From Arachis hypogaea (Eukaryota > Streptophyta > Magnoliopsida > Fabales > Fabaceae): a stretch of 64,000 bases of DNA. The first letter of the stretch is position 1. Each line of letters starts with the position of its first letter. The position numbers were made by a program, and so were the translations under genes. The notes under the pieces were generated by a model. The model ran no database searches and was not told the origin of the DNA. It was given only the letters and a program-made list of their open reading frames with translations. Below, in pieces: positions 44,626 to 57,627 of the stretch. The stretch spans positions 107,524,276-107,588,275 of the forward strand of contig NC_092048.1 of NCBI RefSeq assembly GCF_003086295.3. The letters run 5' to 3'.

Positions 44626-45980
44626 AAAAAATCGTTACTTTAGTAAGAGAAAGAGAAAATGTTACATAGGAAGAAAATTAAAAGGGATAAGTCTAATAAA
44701 AATAGAACTAACTACAAGTTCCAAAAAATTACTTATACAAACTAATTTAAGTATTAGAATGTGTTTACATAAATTTTTTTTCAATGTGGTCATGTAGCTT
44801 ATAACAATGGTGGAGCTTTAGTTTGGCATTGGGACCTTGCCCTTCCCTCCCCCTCCAAAAAAAAGTTTTTATATAGAAAAATTAGTAGTATTTGTGGCTA
44901 AGAAAAATTTTAGTTCAAGTGGTATAATTTTTTCATTCTCTCATTAAAGTTATTGTGTTGAATACTCACCTCTTGCATTTACTCTCTTATTCAGTAACCA
45001 AAAAAAGATAAAATTGAATTCTTTTGGTTTCTCAACTCTTAAGAAAACCACCTCTCAAGCCTGAAAAATAAAAAACGCTAATAACAAAGAAGAAAGCATT
45101 ATAGCAAGTCACAATGTCGCGTCATACCACAAAAGAACTTTTTAATTTTAATAGTGAAATTACTTATAGGAAAAGAGTAATGCTACATGGTCGGTAATAA
45201 TTTGCACCTATATTTACAGGAATTTTGCATAGGAGAAACATAATTTGTACCTATATATACTAGAGTTTGCATACATAAATTAGTACATTTTGCACCATAT
45301 TTTTCAGAGTTTGCACAGATGAATTAGTCAAATTTATTTGTTAAAGATAATTTAGTATTTGTGTTGGTCAAATAGTGGACAAAAATATTAAAAATTACTG
45401 GCACCAAGAATTTTTCATAGTAAAATTAGGTATTTTTATTTATTTAATTTAGTATTATTTTATATTTTATTATTTATTTAATTTAAGTTTTTATGTTATT
45501 CAAAAAAATTTTAGAATATTCAATAAGTATTGATATAATCGTATTTTTATAAATTGATAGAAAAATTTGTAAGTTATAAGTTAAAAAATTTCATTCTTTC
45601 AAACTAAGTTTCGAGTTCAAATAATTATATTTTTTGCATTATTTTTATAAAATTAGATAACTTTCTTCTTCATTTAATTCAATACTATTTTAAGTTTGTT
45701 CATTCCTTTTAATTTTTTTTGTATAATTATTTATTTATTATTTATTAGTAGCATACTTAAACAATAATTATATTTATAAATTTTTTTAATATACATACTA
45801 TTATGTAATTTTTATGTTAAAATTTTTTGCTCCTCAAAAGTTTTCTTCAAGCTCTAGATTACGAGTTCCCCTATCTCAACGAGATCGGAAGATCGAAAAT
45901 ACTCCGAACAAAATCTAAAAAGATTGAATTTATTCATCAAAGATTTGAATATTTATTTTTTAGGAGGCATAGAGGCTAAT
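44626..45980. other. AT-rich stretch without a recognised gene
   Basis: AT-rich, with many long A/T runs at 45400-45800. A decayed tRNA-like patch may lie at 44910-44990 (TTAGTTCAAGTGGTA... TTGAATACTCACCTC) but no flanking duplication was found. GTTTGCA(C/T)A repeats occur at 45205-45320. No coding signal. Confidence 0.6.
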
Positions 45981-46079
45981 TTTTTTGGATATGACACTTA
46001 GGTGCGTGTAACGCAACGTTATGAACGTTAGGGGTAGGTGTTTTACACTGTTATGACGGCGGTTATCTGACAGAAAAGA

Positions 46080-46395
46080 AATCGGACGGTCTAACTTCTT
46101 TGAGGAGAGAGAGGAACAGAAATCGAACCGTATTATTTGTGCTGGGCAAATATTTTTTGCTAGAAAATCGGACCCATCGATTTCATGCATGCAGGACCAA
46201 ATTTTTTTGTGCAAAAGAAATCGGACCAACCGATATTCAGCTTGCAGGACAAAATTTTTTTTGGACAAGGAAATCGGACCTACTGATTTCATGCAAGAAA
46301 ATTTTTTTATCGCAACATAAATCTAATCGGACTGTCCGATTTAGGTCCTCCAAAAATCTGAAACGGTAAAAAAGGCGGTCGGACAGTCCGATTTC
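46080..46395 (+). repeat. AATCGGAC-GTCCGATT palindrome cluster in MULE-1
   Basis: AAATCGGAC and its complement recur about seven times (46080, 46123, 46166, 46218, 46270, 46326, 46377). Complete palindromic pairs are AATCGGACTGTCCGATT (46326-46342) and GTCGGACAGTCCGATTT (46377-46394). Alternating with GCAGGAC-AAATTTTTTT spacers of about 50 bp. Lies upstream of the transposase start, in the promoter or leader. Confidence 0.82.
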
Positions 46396-46402
46396 AATGT
46401 TT

Positions 46403-46407
46403 ATATA
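46403..46407. repeat. TEK-1 target-site duplication (left)
   Basis: ATATA, repeated at 53979-53983; low-complexity, so weaker than other duplications here. Confidence 0.7.
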
Positions 46408-47519
46408 TGTAATACCCTACCACGCCGAGTCTTATGCTTAAGTCATAAAAATGAGGTGGCGAGGTGTTACGACCTCTAAAAGTAAAATTATATATATGTA
46501 TAGTATAGGTGAAAAAGAGTTTTATCTAGAGCCTTTTAAAAAAAAGAGTTAAAACGAAAGCGTTAAATAAGAGAGCGCATCACTCACGTGAGCGATAAAC
46601 GTAAACCGGACAGCCATAAGTAGGGTGGTTCTCTAACTTTCCTAGACTTAACCAAAACTCTATCCAAAACACTCCATCATCTGCCTTCCTCCAATTCCTC
46701 CAACTCTGGTAGAACCACACAGACAAACAAACAGACAAGGTAAAACACAAGTAGAATACAGATACGGCAGGTAGCAAATATAGTAGGTAAGCATAATAAT
46801 CACATAGTCAAGCCTAATTAATGCACAAGCAAGCAAAGCACACATATGCATATGATGTATGTCTATCCTACTGGCGGTGAGCTCACGTGTCGGTTAAATC
46901 GCCAAAACCTGACACATTCGGTAGCTAACCCAGATATGGTCTCTAGGTTGCACATTCCCAGGAGGAACTTTAACGAAGGCGAGTGCCTTTTCACCTTCTC
47001 CTGGAGGTATCACAAAGGAGAGTGCCTTTCCACATCGAAGGAGTATACCTTTCCACCTTGCAACCAGAGAAGAATGTGGGAGAAACTAAACGAAGGAGAG
47101 TGCCTTTCCACCTTTCCTACATTCACATCACGACAAGAGAGGGAATCCTCCATCCTCAACTTATCACACAATAAAGTTTTCAGTTAACTCGTAGGCGGGA
47201 TCACACCCAGACCTTGCCATCTCGGCCATTCCGGCCATACTCAATCAGCGCCAATCTCAATATTCACCTCTCAATTTAATCACATGACAATTTTAAACCT
47301 CATCATTCTCAATCCTGTCATTAATCATACATCATCATCAGTCCTGCACCCTCAACCACAATTTATTACTTCAAACATTTCTTTACTTCCAAATTTAATA
47401 CCCCTTCATAGTTCAACCCCCTTCACTATCATTACAACTCAATTCTAGGGTCCTAGAGAGTAAGAATAGAGGTTTAGAGGTTTGAAATTAGATTTTAAAA
47501 CATAAAATTCACTTTGTTG

Positions 47520-47670
47520 AAAACAGAGGTTCCACGTACGCGTGGACGGTCTCGCATACGCGTTGGTGTCTTTTTCTCCTGCTCGCGTACGCATGCAACC
47601 TCTCGCGTACGCGGGATAGCCAACCCGAACTGAGCACCCACGCCGCATGGGAGGCTCGCGTACGTGAGTT
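47520..47670. repeat. CGCGTACGCG palindrome cluster, TEK-1 3' LTR
   Basis: TACGCGTGGA, CATACGCGTTGG, CGCGTACGCATG, CGCGTACGCGGG and CGCGTACGTGAG within 150 bp; counterpart in the other LTR at 52373-52506. Confidence 0.85.
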
Positions 47671-48999
47671 ATGCAGCATTGGCAAAAATCTGGAATGCTA
47701 CAAAATTTCAGCTTTACACACCAAACTTTCGACGTGCATAACTTTCTCGTTTCAAAACATTTTTCACCCGTTCTTCAAACGGCATATACTTCACGGTCCT
47801 AATTTTTATATAAATAAGTTTGAGAAAAATCAAGAGTTCAGAAGCCAAGCTATGGCTTGCCAAAGTTCGGTCAAAATTTAACATTTCACAAAAATTCACA
47901 AAGATTTCTATACCTCAATTTTTCACAACAGTTCAATTTCAACCCTTTTTAAAACTTACCAAACCATATCAAACTAAGTCCAAACATTCCTCAACACACC
48001 AATTTCACATATATAATAAGCCCCACACAATAATTCATTTCCAACAACAACATAATCCATATCAACAACTCACATATATATACATCATCAACACCATCAA
48101 CTTCCTCATGCCAAATAACAACCAACTCAACCATTCCACATTCAATTTAACACAATATACATCATCATCATTTTCCAACCGCACATCATTCATAATAGCA
48201 TCAATTCCCACCTCAAAATTACTAACTAACATACATATTAACTAATCTCAATCATTAACATCATCAATAATTCAAATCTTATCTTACGGTCAACTAACCT
48301 ACGTTTTCACGAAACATTATATTTTAGTTACGAGAAACTGAAATCATACCTTGGCCGATTTCCTCGTATAACCTAAAGATAACCCAACTAAGCAAGTTCA
48401 CAAGCTCCACCAACAAAATTCAGCATCCAAGGACCTAATCAAGCTTCCATCTTCACAATCTTGCTCCACATCACATATATACACTACCTATTTCACATCG
48501 TTATATCCATACATACACACTCAATACCCAATCACAATTAATTAAGGGATTCACTAGAGTTTGAGGATCCTTACCTTGAATGTGTCTCAATCAAACAAAA
48601 GCTCGCTAAGTTTTTAAGTTAATTTGACCCTAAAACATCAAATTAACTAAAAACCTCAACACCTAAAACACATAATTTTTGAATTGGAGAAGAGAAAATT
48701 GAAACTATATATGTGATTTTCTTACCAAATTAAGTATTGAGCTTTGTAGAGCTCGTCGCTGCGGACGTGTGGTCGCAAACGGCACAGCGATTGGAGCTCC
48801 GGATCAAAAGTTACGATCCAAAGAAGGAGGAGATGAATAGTAGTAAGGGTTTGGTGCCCCCTGCACCATTTCCTGCGTGTTTCTCATGAATGGGGAAGAA
48901 GAAACCTGAATTCACTTAAGTGTGGGTTAGATTGGATTGGGCCTTGGGCCCAATACGGGCCTGGTTCAATCGGTTTGCTCCAATCTTGGACCAAATTCT

Positions 49000-49008
49000 T
49001 TAAAATTA
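49000..49008. repeat. MITE target-site duplication (left)
   Basis: TTAAAATTA, repeated exactly at 49377-49385; a single copy lies at the same site of the other LTR (about 53854-53862). Confidence 0.9.
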
Positions 49009-49376
49009 GGGGTAAAGTATATTTTTTGTCCTTGAAGTTTGACAAAAATTTCAAAAATACACTTAAGTTTTATTTTATTTCAATTTTATCCCAAAAGTTT
49101 TCGATTTGCATCAAATATACCCCTGACGTCTAATTTTTCAAAAAATTTAAGACCAATTCAACAACAATTTCACAAGAACAACCCTCAACACAAGCAAATC
49201 AAGCATAATTTTCATGCATTATTGTTAGATTGGTCTTAATTTTTTTGAAAATTTAGCCGTCGAGGGTATATTTGATGCAAATCGAAAACTTTTGGGACAA
49301 AATTGAAATAAAATAAAACTTAAGGGTATTTTTGAAACTTTTGCCAAACTTCAAGGACAAAAAATATACTTTATCC
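49009..49376. mobile_element. Mutator-type MITE in TEK-1 3' LTR
   Basis: 368 bp with inverted arms of about 130 bp: left GGGGTAAAGTATATTTTTTG, right reversed GGATAAAGTATATTTTTTGT, both followed by CCTTGAAGTTTG. A 9-bp duplication (TTAAAATTA) points to the Mutator superfamily. The empty site in the other LTR proves it arrived after TEK-1. Confidence 0.92.
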
Positions 49377-49504
49377 TTAAAATTAGTGTCAAAATTTATA
49401 TTTTAATTATTTACTCCATTCTAAACTATAAAATTTAATTTTATTATTTTTCTAAATAATAATTAATTTATTAGCTAATTATTTATAAATTCGCGGGTTT
49501 TACA

Positions 49505-50670
49505 TCCTACCCATCTAATTAGGAATTTTGCCCCTAAAATTCGCTCTCCAATCTTCATATACGTGCTTTCAAATTCAACTAAGCTAGTAGCATTTATTCC
49601 ACCATCTTCCAATATCAATTTAATTACCTATTCACATCTCTCCTTCATATACACAACGTTATAAACTTAACCGACTTCAAGCCTATATCGTATTCATCTG
49701 TTTCACTCTTAGCTTCGTCTAGCTCTTTCTCATTTGTTAGTCAGATATCTAACTTGCCTCATCTCTTATCTAACACTAATTATATTCATATACATCTCAA
49801 CCACTTTCCTTTATCATCCTCACTAATAACAACATTCAACACCAACAAGTTACATCTCATACACATTAACTTATCAATTCACTCAACAGTCTCCAACTCA
49901 GCATAAATATCATTAATATTTACCAACCCCGTCAATCCTCATCAACACCAATGTTCACATATACTTAATCATAATGATCACCTTCTCAATCATTCAATAA
50001 ATTAATCACATCATCCTCCTTTGGAGCGTTCAAGCCTATCTTATGGTTACCCTTTAAATACCCCGTTTTGCACCAACTTGTTATCAAATCCAATCCTACT
50101 CCTGTGACCATATCCACAACTTATTCCAAGTAAATATAATCTCATAGTCGCAATCAAACTTAGTTACTTGGAAATCATTATCTATATTGACCTGCTAAAC
50201 CCTTCCGGCACATAAAACTTAAAGTATTTCTAATCATCCCCTACTACTCCTCATTGCAACTATCCAGTGTCAACGTCACCAAAAGCTTCCGCTGCACCAC
50301 TCTAATCTCAAATCACTAAGGACTTACTTATCTATCAATATCAACTAAAACTTTCTTTGAATCTATTTATCTCACTAACTAAACGTAGCCCACTTCACCA
50401 GTGCAACCGTAAAGTCCACCGTATCACCTCGCTCGCGTCCACGAGTCGCCATTTGGGTTTTTTCTACACCGGACGAGTGATATTAAGGTGATCAGTCTTA
50501 ATATCTCAAGCCTAGTGCTTCAAATTTCCAAACATATGCTCATGAACATTCATGCCACATATGTCAAGCAAACATCCTAGACAGCATGTACACACAACCC
50601 AGAGTATGCTCAGAAGCATAGTCAGTCCGTCCTTCAGGCTCTACAGGAACGAACTGCTTTAATACCGTAA
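49505..50670 (-). other. TEK-1 internal remnant
   Basis: Untranslated leader from 50670 to 50453, a gag start at 50452 that becomes non-coding within about 40 codons, then diverged AC/T-rich sequence and the polypurine end at 49535-49505. No pol motif is present. Confidence 0.75.
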
Positions 50671-50748
50671 TGTAATACCTTACCACGCCGAGTCTTATGC
50701 TTAAGTCATAAAACTAAGGTAGTGAGGTGTTACGACCTCTAAAAGTAA

Positions 50749-50809
<61 letters not shown>

Positions 50810-53800
50810 TGAAAAAGAGTTTTATCTAGGAGCCTTTAAAAAAAAGAGTTAAACCGAAAGTGTTAAACAGGAGAGCGCATCACTCACGTAAGCGATAAAC
50901 GTAAACCGGACAGGATAAGGGTAAAAGACATACATATAAATAAGAGAAGATTTCCAAGGATACAGATAACAAAGCTTTTGATCTAGCTCGCAAAGTTAAA
51001 ACTGACCAGAGCATATATACATATATACATATATTCAAGAAAATCCCAGAAAAGACCTAAATACAGTTTACAGAACCTGTTTCTCTAAATCAACCTCTAT
51101 GAGGGATAAAGCATAATATACATATATGGTAGAGATATAATAGTATCTATATATACATCAAAACCAAAATAGAATCCCAAAACACAAAGATCTTCACTTT
51201 CAGAAGCTCCCAGTATGCCTCAGTGAGGTGTCTCATGTCCTGTATCTAAAAATCACAAAATATGTATGGGGTGAGAACCAGGGGTTCTCAGCATGGTAAC
51301 AGTGTCCACATAACTAACATATAAGTCCCGAGAAAGCCAGAGGCAATCCAAGAACTCCAACACTCAGATTATGACACTTAAAGATTAAAATACGAAAGCC
51401 ATAAGTAGGGTGATTCTCTAAGTTTCCTAGACTTAACCAAAACTCTATCCAAAATACTCCGTCATCCGCCTTCCTCCAATTTCTCCAACTCCGGTGGAAC
51501 CACACAGACAAAAAAATAGACAAGGCAAAACACAAGTAGAATATAGATATGACAGGTAGCAAATATAGCAGGTAAGCATAATAATCACATAGTCAATCCC
51601 AATTAATGCATAAGCAAGCAAAGCACACATATGCATATGATGTATGTCTATCCTACTGGCCATGAGATCACGTGTCGGTTAAATCGCCATAACCCGACAC
51701 ATCCAGTAGCTAACCTGGATATGCTCTCTAGGTTATGCATCCCCAGGAGGAACTTTAACAAAGGAAAGTGCCTTTCCACCTTCTCCTGGAGGTATCATGA
51801 AGGAGAGTGCCTTTTCACATCGAAGGAGTGTGCCTTTAATTTCCACCTTGCAACCAGAGAAGAATGTGGGAAAAACAAAACGAAGGAGAATGCCTTTCTA
51901 CCTTCCCCACATTCACATCACGACGAGAGGGAATCCTCTATCCTCAACTTGCCACACAATCACATCACAACAAGAGAGGGAATCCTCCATCCTCAACTTG
52001 CCACCCGATAAAGTTTTCAGTTAACTCGTAGGCAGGATCACACCCAGACCTTGTGATCTCGGCCATTCTGGCCATACTCAATCAGCGCCAATCTTAATAT
52101 TCACCCCTCAATTTAATCACATCATAAATTCAAACCTCATCATTCTCAATCATGTCATTAATCATACATCATCATCAATCTTGCACTTCCTTAACCACAA
52201 TTTATTAATTCAAACATTTCTTTACTTCCAAGTTAATACCCCTTCATAGTTTAACCCCCTTCACTATCATTAGAACTCAATTCTAGGGTCCTAGAGAGTA
52301 AGAATAGAGGTTTAGTGGTTCAAAATTAGGTTTTAAAACATAAAATTCACTTTGCTGAAAATAGGGATTCCCCGTACGCGTGGACGGTCTCGCATACGCG
52401 TTGGTGCATTTTTCCGCTGCTTGCGTACGCACGTAACCTCTCGCGTACACGGGATAGCCAACCCGAACCGAGCTCCCATGCCACGTGGGAGGCTCACGTA
52501 CGCGAGTTATACAGCGTTGGCAAAAATCTTGAATGCTGCAAAATTTCAACTTTACACACCAAACTTCTAACGCCCATAAATTTCTTGTTTTAAAACATTT
52601 TTCACCCGTTCTTCAAATGGTATTTACCTGACGGACCCAATTTTTATATAAAATAAGTTTGAGACAAATTAAGGGTTCAGAAGCTGAGTTATAGCTTGCC
52701 GAAGTTCGGTCAAAGTTCAACTTTTCACAAAAATTCACAAAAATTTCTAGACCTCAATTTTTCACAACAATTCAATTTCAACCCTTTTTAAAACTTACCA
52801 AACCGTATCAAACCAAGTCCAAACACTCCTCAACACACCAATTTTTCTCCATATCACACCAATTTCACATATATAATCACTCTCATACAAGAATTCATTT
52901 CCAACAACAACATAATCCATATCAACAACTCACATATATATACATCATCAATACCATCAACTTCCTCATGCCAAATAACAACCAACTCAACCATTCCACA
53001 TTCAATTCAACACAATATACATCATCATCATTTTCCAACCGCACATCATTCATAATAGCATCAATTCCCACCTCAAAATTACTAACCAACATACATATTA
53101 ACTAATCTCAATCATTAACATCATCAATAATTCAAATCTTATCTTACGGTCAACTAACCTACGTTTTCACGAAACATTATATTTTAGTTACGAGAAACTG
53201 AAATCATACCTTGGCCGATTTCCTCGTATAACCTAAAGATAACCCAACTAAGCAAGTTCACAAGCTCCACCACCAAAATTCAGCATCCAAGGACCCAATC
53301 AAGCTTCCATCTTCACAATCTTGCTCCACATCACATATATACACTACCTATTTCACATCATTATATCTATACATACACACTCAATATCCAATCACAATTA
53401 ATTAAGGGATTCACTAGGATTTGAGGATCCTTACGTTGAATGTTTCTCAATCTAACAAAAGCCCACTAATTCTTCAAGTTAATTTGACCATAAAACATCA
53501 AATTAACCAAAAATCTCAACACCTAAAATGCCTAATTTTCAAATTGGAGAAGAGGAAATTAAAACTGAAAATGTGGCTTCCTTACCGAATTAAGTACGAG
53601 ATTTGTAGAGCTCGTCGCTGTGGACGCGTGGGCACAAACGGTGCAGCAATCGGAGCTCCGGATCAAAAGTTACGGTCCAAAGAAGGAAGAGATGAATTGT
53701 AGTAAGGGTTTGGTGCCCCCTTCACCATTTCCAGCGTGTTTCTCATGAATGGGAAAGAAGAAACCTGAATTCACCTAAGTGTGGATCAAGGCCCAATACG

Positions 53801-53978
53801 GCCCGGTTCAACTGATTTGGCCCGTTCGGCCTAATTTTGGGCCAAATTTTTTAAAATTAGTGTCAAAATTTGTATTTTAATTATTTCTTCCATTCTTAAC
53901 TATAAAATTTAATTTTCTTATTTTTCTAAATAATAATTAATTTATTAGCTAATTATTTATAAATTCACAGGTTTTACA
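50671..53978 (-). repeat. TEK-1 5' LTR
   Basis: 3308 bp with the full 50917-51400 segment, an expanded AT tract (50752-50807) and a roughly 50-bp tandem duplication near 51905-52010 absent from the partner. LTRs differ by many single bases, more than GYP-1, so it is an older insertion. Confidence 0.85.
50752..50807. repeat. (AT)n microsatellite in TEK-1 5' LTR
   Basis: About 28 AT units; only about seven broken TA units at the same place in the other LTR (46490-46505). Confidence 0.93.
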
Positions 53979-53983
53979 ATATA
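53979..53983. repeat. TEK-1 target-site duplication (right)
   Basis: ATATA, pairing with 46403-46407. Confidence 0.7.
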
Positions 53984-54131
53984 TAACAATGGTCTCACCG
54001 AGCTCTCCACTTCATCTTCTTCTCACAATCTTCAAATCGTCTGAAGCTCCTCTTTGCTCCTTCTCTTCTTCTTCAGTATTTCAAAAAAATTAATACCAAA
54101 GTTGAGAGTGTGCAATGTGAGTATATTATCA

Positions 54132-55660
54132 TGGATGATAGAGTTATGTTAAAAGTATATTATCATGGAAAAATTTTATTATAAACATCTGAAGGAGTGA
54201 AATTTGTGTGTGAAAATTCATTAGATATTATTATTCCATTCACACTGACATTTGAAGAATTAAAAGGTGTGATTTGTGAGAAGATGAATTCTCAAATATC
54301 TAGGAGAGTGTCGTGTATTTTGTACAAATATCCTATATCTGTATTTGGTGGGTTCGTTCAATTTCAAATGAAATACGTGACCAATGAAGCGAGCATGTAA
54401 GAAATATTTTCAGTGTATCTTGAAAGTCGGTCCTGAATATCATTCATCAAACTGTATATTGAGTTCAAGCAATCTGCAGTGGACCGAGACATTGAATTGG
54501 AAGATTACAACAGTGATAGCGAGGAAGAGTTTGAAAGTAACTATGAGGTCATTGATCCGGGTGTAGACAAAGATCAAGCTGACGATACTATGGTGGCAAA
54601 TGTGGCGGATGTAGCAAATGCACTAGCAAACCAGCATCCGTTTGAGGAGCCGACTTTCATGCGGTCGTTGGATTTGGAGGCCATGCATGCACCAAAGTTT
54701 CCTCAACATATAAATGCATGTATGTAATAATTTTAAAATATGATTTATACATAGATTTTGACGTTTGAGACAAATATTTATGGATTATGTAAATATGTAA
54801 AATATAGCATATAATTACTACCTGTTTAATTTTTATTTATCAAGTAAATATGTAGGAATTTATTATTTTGCATTCTTGTGTGAAAGGTGTAGATTATCAG
54901 GTGTAGATTATCAGGTGCATGAGTCGGAACCGACGATATTCTATGCTAAATGTACCCAATACGGTGCAGGTTGTGATTGGCTGATCAGGGTTAGCAAAAT
55001 GTCCAGAAAGTACTGCTGGGAGATAAGGAGGTACAATGATAGTCACACCTGTACTAGGGCAACCATTTCTCAAGATCATTCAAGCTGGATTCCAACACAA
55101 TTGCGGAAGCAATAAAGCCATTGGTAGAAGTTGACCCATCTATAGAGGTGAAATTAGTGATTGTGGAAGTACAGTCGAAGTTTAACTACACCATAAGTTA
55201 TCACAAAGCATGGTTAGCAAAGTAGAAGGTAGTGGAGTCAATTTTTAGAGGTTGGGAAGCTTCGTACGAAGTTTTGCCCATATGGTTTGAGGCCATGTGT
55301 CACAAGGAGCCATCAGCAGTCGTTCATTTTGAAACAATGCCTGCGTACCAGGAGGATGTGACTTGGTTCCTAATATTCGTATACTACACCGAGTCTTCTG
55401 GAGTTATTACCTTTGTATTAGATCATTCAGACATTGCAAGCCAGTAGTGTAGGTAGACGGGACTCATTTGTATGAAAAATATAAGGGTTGTTTGTTGGTT
55501 GCAGTTTCACAGGATGACAATAACAACATCGTGCCTATTGCATTTAGTGGAGGGAGAGACATCCGAGGCTTGGCACTTTTTTCTTAGTAACTTGCGACAA
55601 CATGTGGCGACACATGATGGTGTAGGCCTTTTTTCTTGGCACTTTATTCTTACTTGAATA
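54132..55660 (+). pseudogene. MULE-1 transposase (MURA-like), truncated
   Basis: MULE transposases cut and paste the element using an RNase-H-like DDE core. ATG at 54132 opens an N-terminal PB1-like domain (VMLKVYYHGK; EGVKFVCENSLDIIIPFTLTFEELKGVICEK), an acidic linker (DIELEDYNSDSEEEFESNYE), an intron-like gap (54719-54850), the zinc-finger DNA-binding domain (VDYQVHESEPTIFYAKC ... GCDWLIRVS ... WEIRRYNDSHTC) and the start of the MULE core (FNYTISYHKAWLAK, ESIFRGWEASY, FEAMC, HLYEKYKGCLL near 55460, VEGETSEAWHFFLSNLRQHV). A tandem 16-bp duplication lies at 54888-54919. It breaks off at about 55660 before the last catalytic residue and the SWIM finger. Stops include 54181, 55112 and 55223. 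Confidence 0.8.
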
Positions 55661-55663
55661 TGA

Positions 55664-57270
55664 GTGACCTGGGACAGGATCCATGAATCTAAGCAGTTGG
55701 CTAAACAAACCCTGATCCCCTGATTTTTGCTGCAGGACACTCCAATATTGTTGAAGTAATGGGATTGATGGTGTAAAATAATTCGCAGAATGCGTGTCAA
55801 GAATATATGGTGTGAAATGCTCAGGCTCTTGCTGTGCTTGTGTCTGTGGTGATGGCGGTGGTTGACAAATGCAATATGAGATCTGACAAATGCAAATGGG
55901 CACCATATGTACCTCGGTACCAATGCATGTAAATTTTCAAAAGATGCTGTGAGGGCACCAGGTGCTCAACAAGAACATGACTATATCGATTCGTCCAATA
56001 CATCACCCAAAACGAGTGGGTTCCAGACTAATCTTAATTCTTGGGTCCTGTTAGAACTTCGCCATATGCTTCACCTAGATCCCGTTCTTGATGAGGAACG
56101 CCCTGAGTCAAATCAAATTGTCTCCTCAGTCTATCGGATACATGCCACTCAATGCATTCGAAAAATATAAGCGGCACCATGGTACTCCATATAACCGAAT
56201 GTTGACGGATGTCAAAAGGAATCACGTCTGGATCAATGCGACTAATTTCATAAGCCTCCCAAACAAACTGTACACATTGCAAGTAAAGGAGGATTACACA
56301 CCAAATAATAATATGGTTAAACAAAAACAGGTACTTATTTATTACAACATACCTGTCCTTCTTGCAGATCATCCAATGCTCTCCTAAAGTGAGCAAGACT
56401 ATGAAATCTGTAAGGTCGATCAGCACCGCTCCCAGTTATGCAACCTGGCATTAGAAAATTCGTTAATTAACTTTTATCAATCAAATTTAAAATACAACGT
56501 GCTACACTTTTTCGTGTGATGATAGTAATTAAATTTACCTGTTTACAATAAAAAAGAGTCGAGGATTGCCAAGAATCGGCATAAGAAATGGTAGGCGGAT
56601 CCAAGGCCAGGTATCGGCATAAGAAATGATAGCAAAAGTCTCAATGGACCATCAATCTCCTTGCAGTCAACACGAGATACCCTACATAATACTCTATACA
56701 GGTGTGCCAGGCATGCCGATCTCCAACTAAATTGTATGATCCCAGCAAAGTTACGGAGTAATGACAGAAACTTCTAGTGCACCGTTGCCCCAGACTTATC
56801 TCCAAACATAATGGTCCCAAATAATAACATTATATGACACTTCATGTACCTCTGAATGTAAATATCATCAACCAACACTAAACAATCTTTCAGTCCTCGA
56901 AACCACGTCAAGTTTATGAAGCTTCCTCTACAGTCTGTCTACCTATGTGCAACACCAAATTGATCTAAGCATTCAGCCTCTAAGGCCTCATAACTACTGA
57001 GTGTCGGTTCTGTAACTGGCAGACCATTTAGACGAAGAATTATTGCCACGTCCTCCAATGTCACAGCACACTCATCAACCAGAAAATAGAATGTGTGAGA
57101 CTCAGGGCGCCATCTCTCGATCAGAGCATTAACCAATGCCGACTGACATTGGACAGCTCCAATCTGAAAAACGTGATAAAAGCCAGTCTCTCATAAATGT
57201 CCCTCCACAATTTGATTGTACGAATCTAGCGGCATTAAGTGGTCACATTGCAACATCCGTAAACCCTACA
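55664..57270 (-). pseudogene. Plant mobile domain (PMD / MAIN-like) gene fragment
   Basis: Minus strand from 57270: HLMPLDSYNQIVEGHL, FYHVFQIGAVQCQSALVNAL, ERWRPESHTFYFLVDECAVTLEDVAIIL, NGLPVTEPTLSSYEALEAE, later SFINLTWFRGLKD (56930), DIYIQRYMKCHIMLLF (56860), WIRLPFL (56600), VPLIFFECIEWHVSDRLRRQF (56190) and a Gln/Pro-rich tail with FMDPVPG (55680). This is the aminotransferase-like plant mobile domain found in host silencing factors and in transposons. Several stops (for example near 57193) and frame changes; roughly full length though eroded. Tail-to-tail with the MULE-1 transposase. Confidence 0.75.
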
Positions 57271-57290
57271 AATAGTAGCCATAGATCATA

Positions 57291-57590
57291 TTAAACAAAT
57301 ATAATCATATTTAATTAACAAATTAAATTTAACAGAATCAAAATTTTATTATCACATAACCAGTAAAACATAATCATATTAACAACTATATTATTAACTA
57401 CTCAAAATATACTAAATCTATTTTACAAAAAATTCACATCTATATTTTTTACATTCTAATAATTATCAATAAGCCTTAAACAAATCTTAAATATAAATCT
57501 AATTATTTTTAAATACACTAAAACTACATATTCTAATGTCTAAAAACAAATTATTTTATAATAATAATTCTTATTCCTTATTTTCTCTTC

Positions 57591-57627
<37 letters not shown>

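Larger units (their letters stand above)
46408..49504 (-). repeat. TEK-1 3' LTR
   Basis: 3097 bp. TGTAATACCC at one end, GGGTTTTACA at the other. Compared with the partner it lacks about 480 bp between 46612 and 46613 (present at 50917-51400) and has gained a 368-bp MITE at 49009-49376. Confidence 0.85.
46408..53978 (-). mobile_element. TEK-1, Tekay-like Ty3/gypsy deletion derivative
   Basis: Two long LTRs (46408-49504 and 50671-53978) enclose only 1166 bp. On the minus strand the 5' LTR ends GGTATTACA at 50671, followed by ACGGTATTAAAGC, a decayed initiator-Met primer site, and a gag start (ATG at 50452, MATRGRERGDT) that soon stops. Near the other end AATTAGATGGGTAGGA (purine-rich) touches the 3' LTR at 49505. 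The rest of gag and all of pol are deleted. Long LTRs starting TGTAAAACCC and this tail are what I know of plant Tekay/Del chromoviruses. Confidence 0.82.
45980..57290 (+). mobile_element. MULE-1, Mutator-like element with transposase and PMD fragment
   Basis: The 5' part (from about 45980) has a promoter-like region with a palindrome cluster and TATA-like TTTATATATAAC, which TEK-1 split at 46407/53979. Then follow a Mutator-type transposase pseudogene (54132-55660, plus) and a plant-mobile-domain gene fragment (57270-55664, minus), which converge at 55660. MULEs that carry a second gene are known in plants. I could not fix the terminal inverted repeats, so both outer borders are estimates. 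Confidence 0.6.

Noticed and set aside
44870..45015. Possible decayed tRNA-derived SINE
   Set aside because: Only weak A- and B-box resemblance; no flanking duplication or clear tail.
53421..53702. 93-codon plus-strand frame in the TEK-1 LTR
   Set aside because: Within an LTR, no domain, and the counterpart near 48590-48850 is interrupted.
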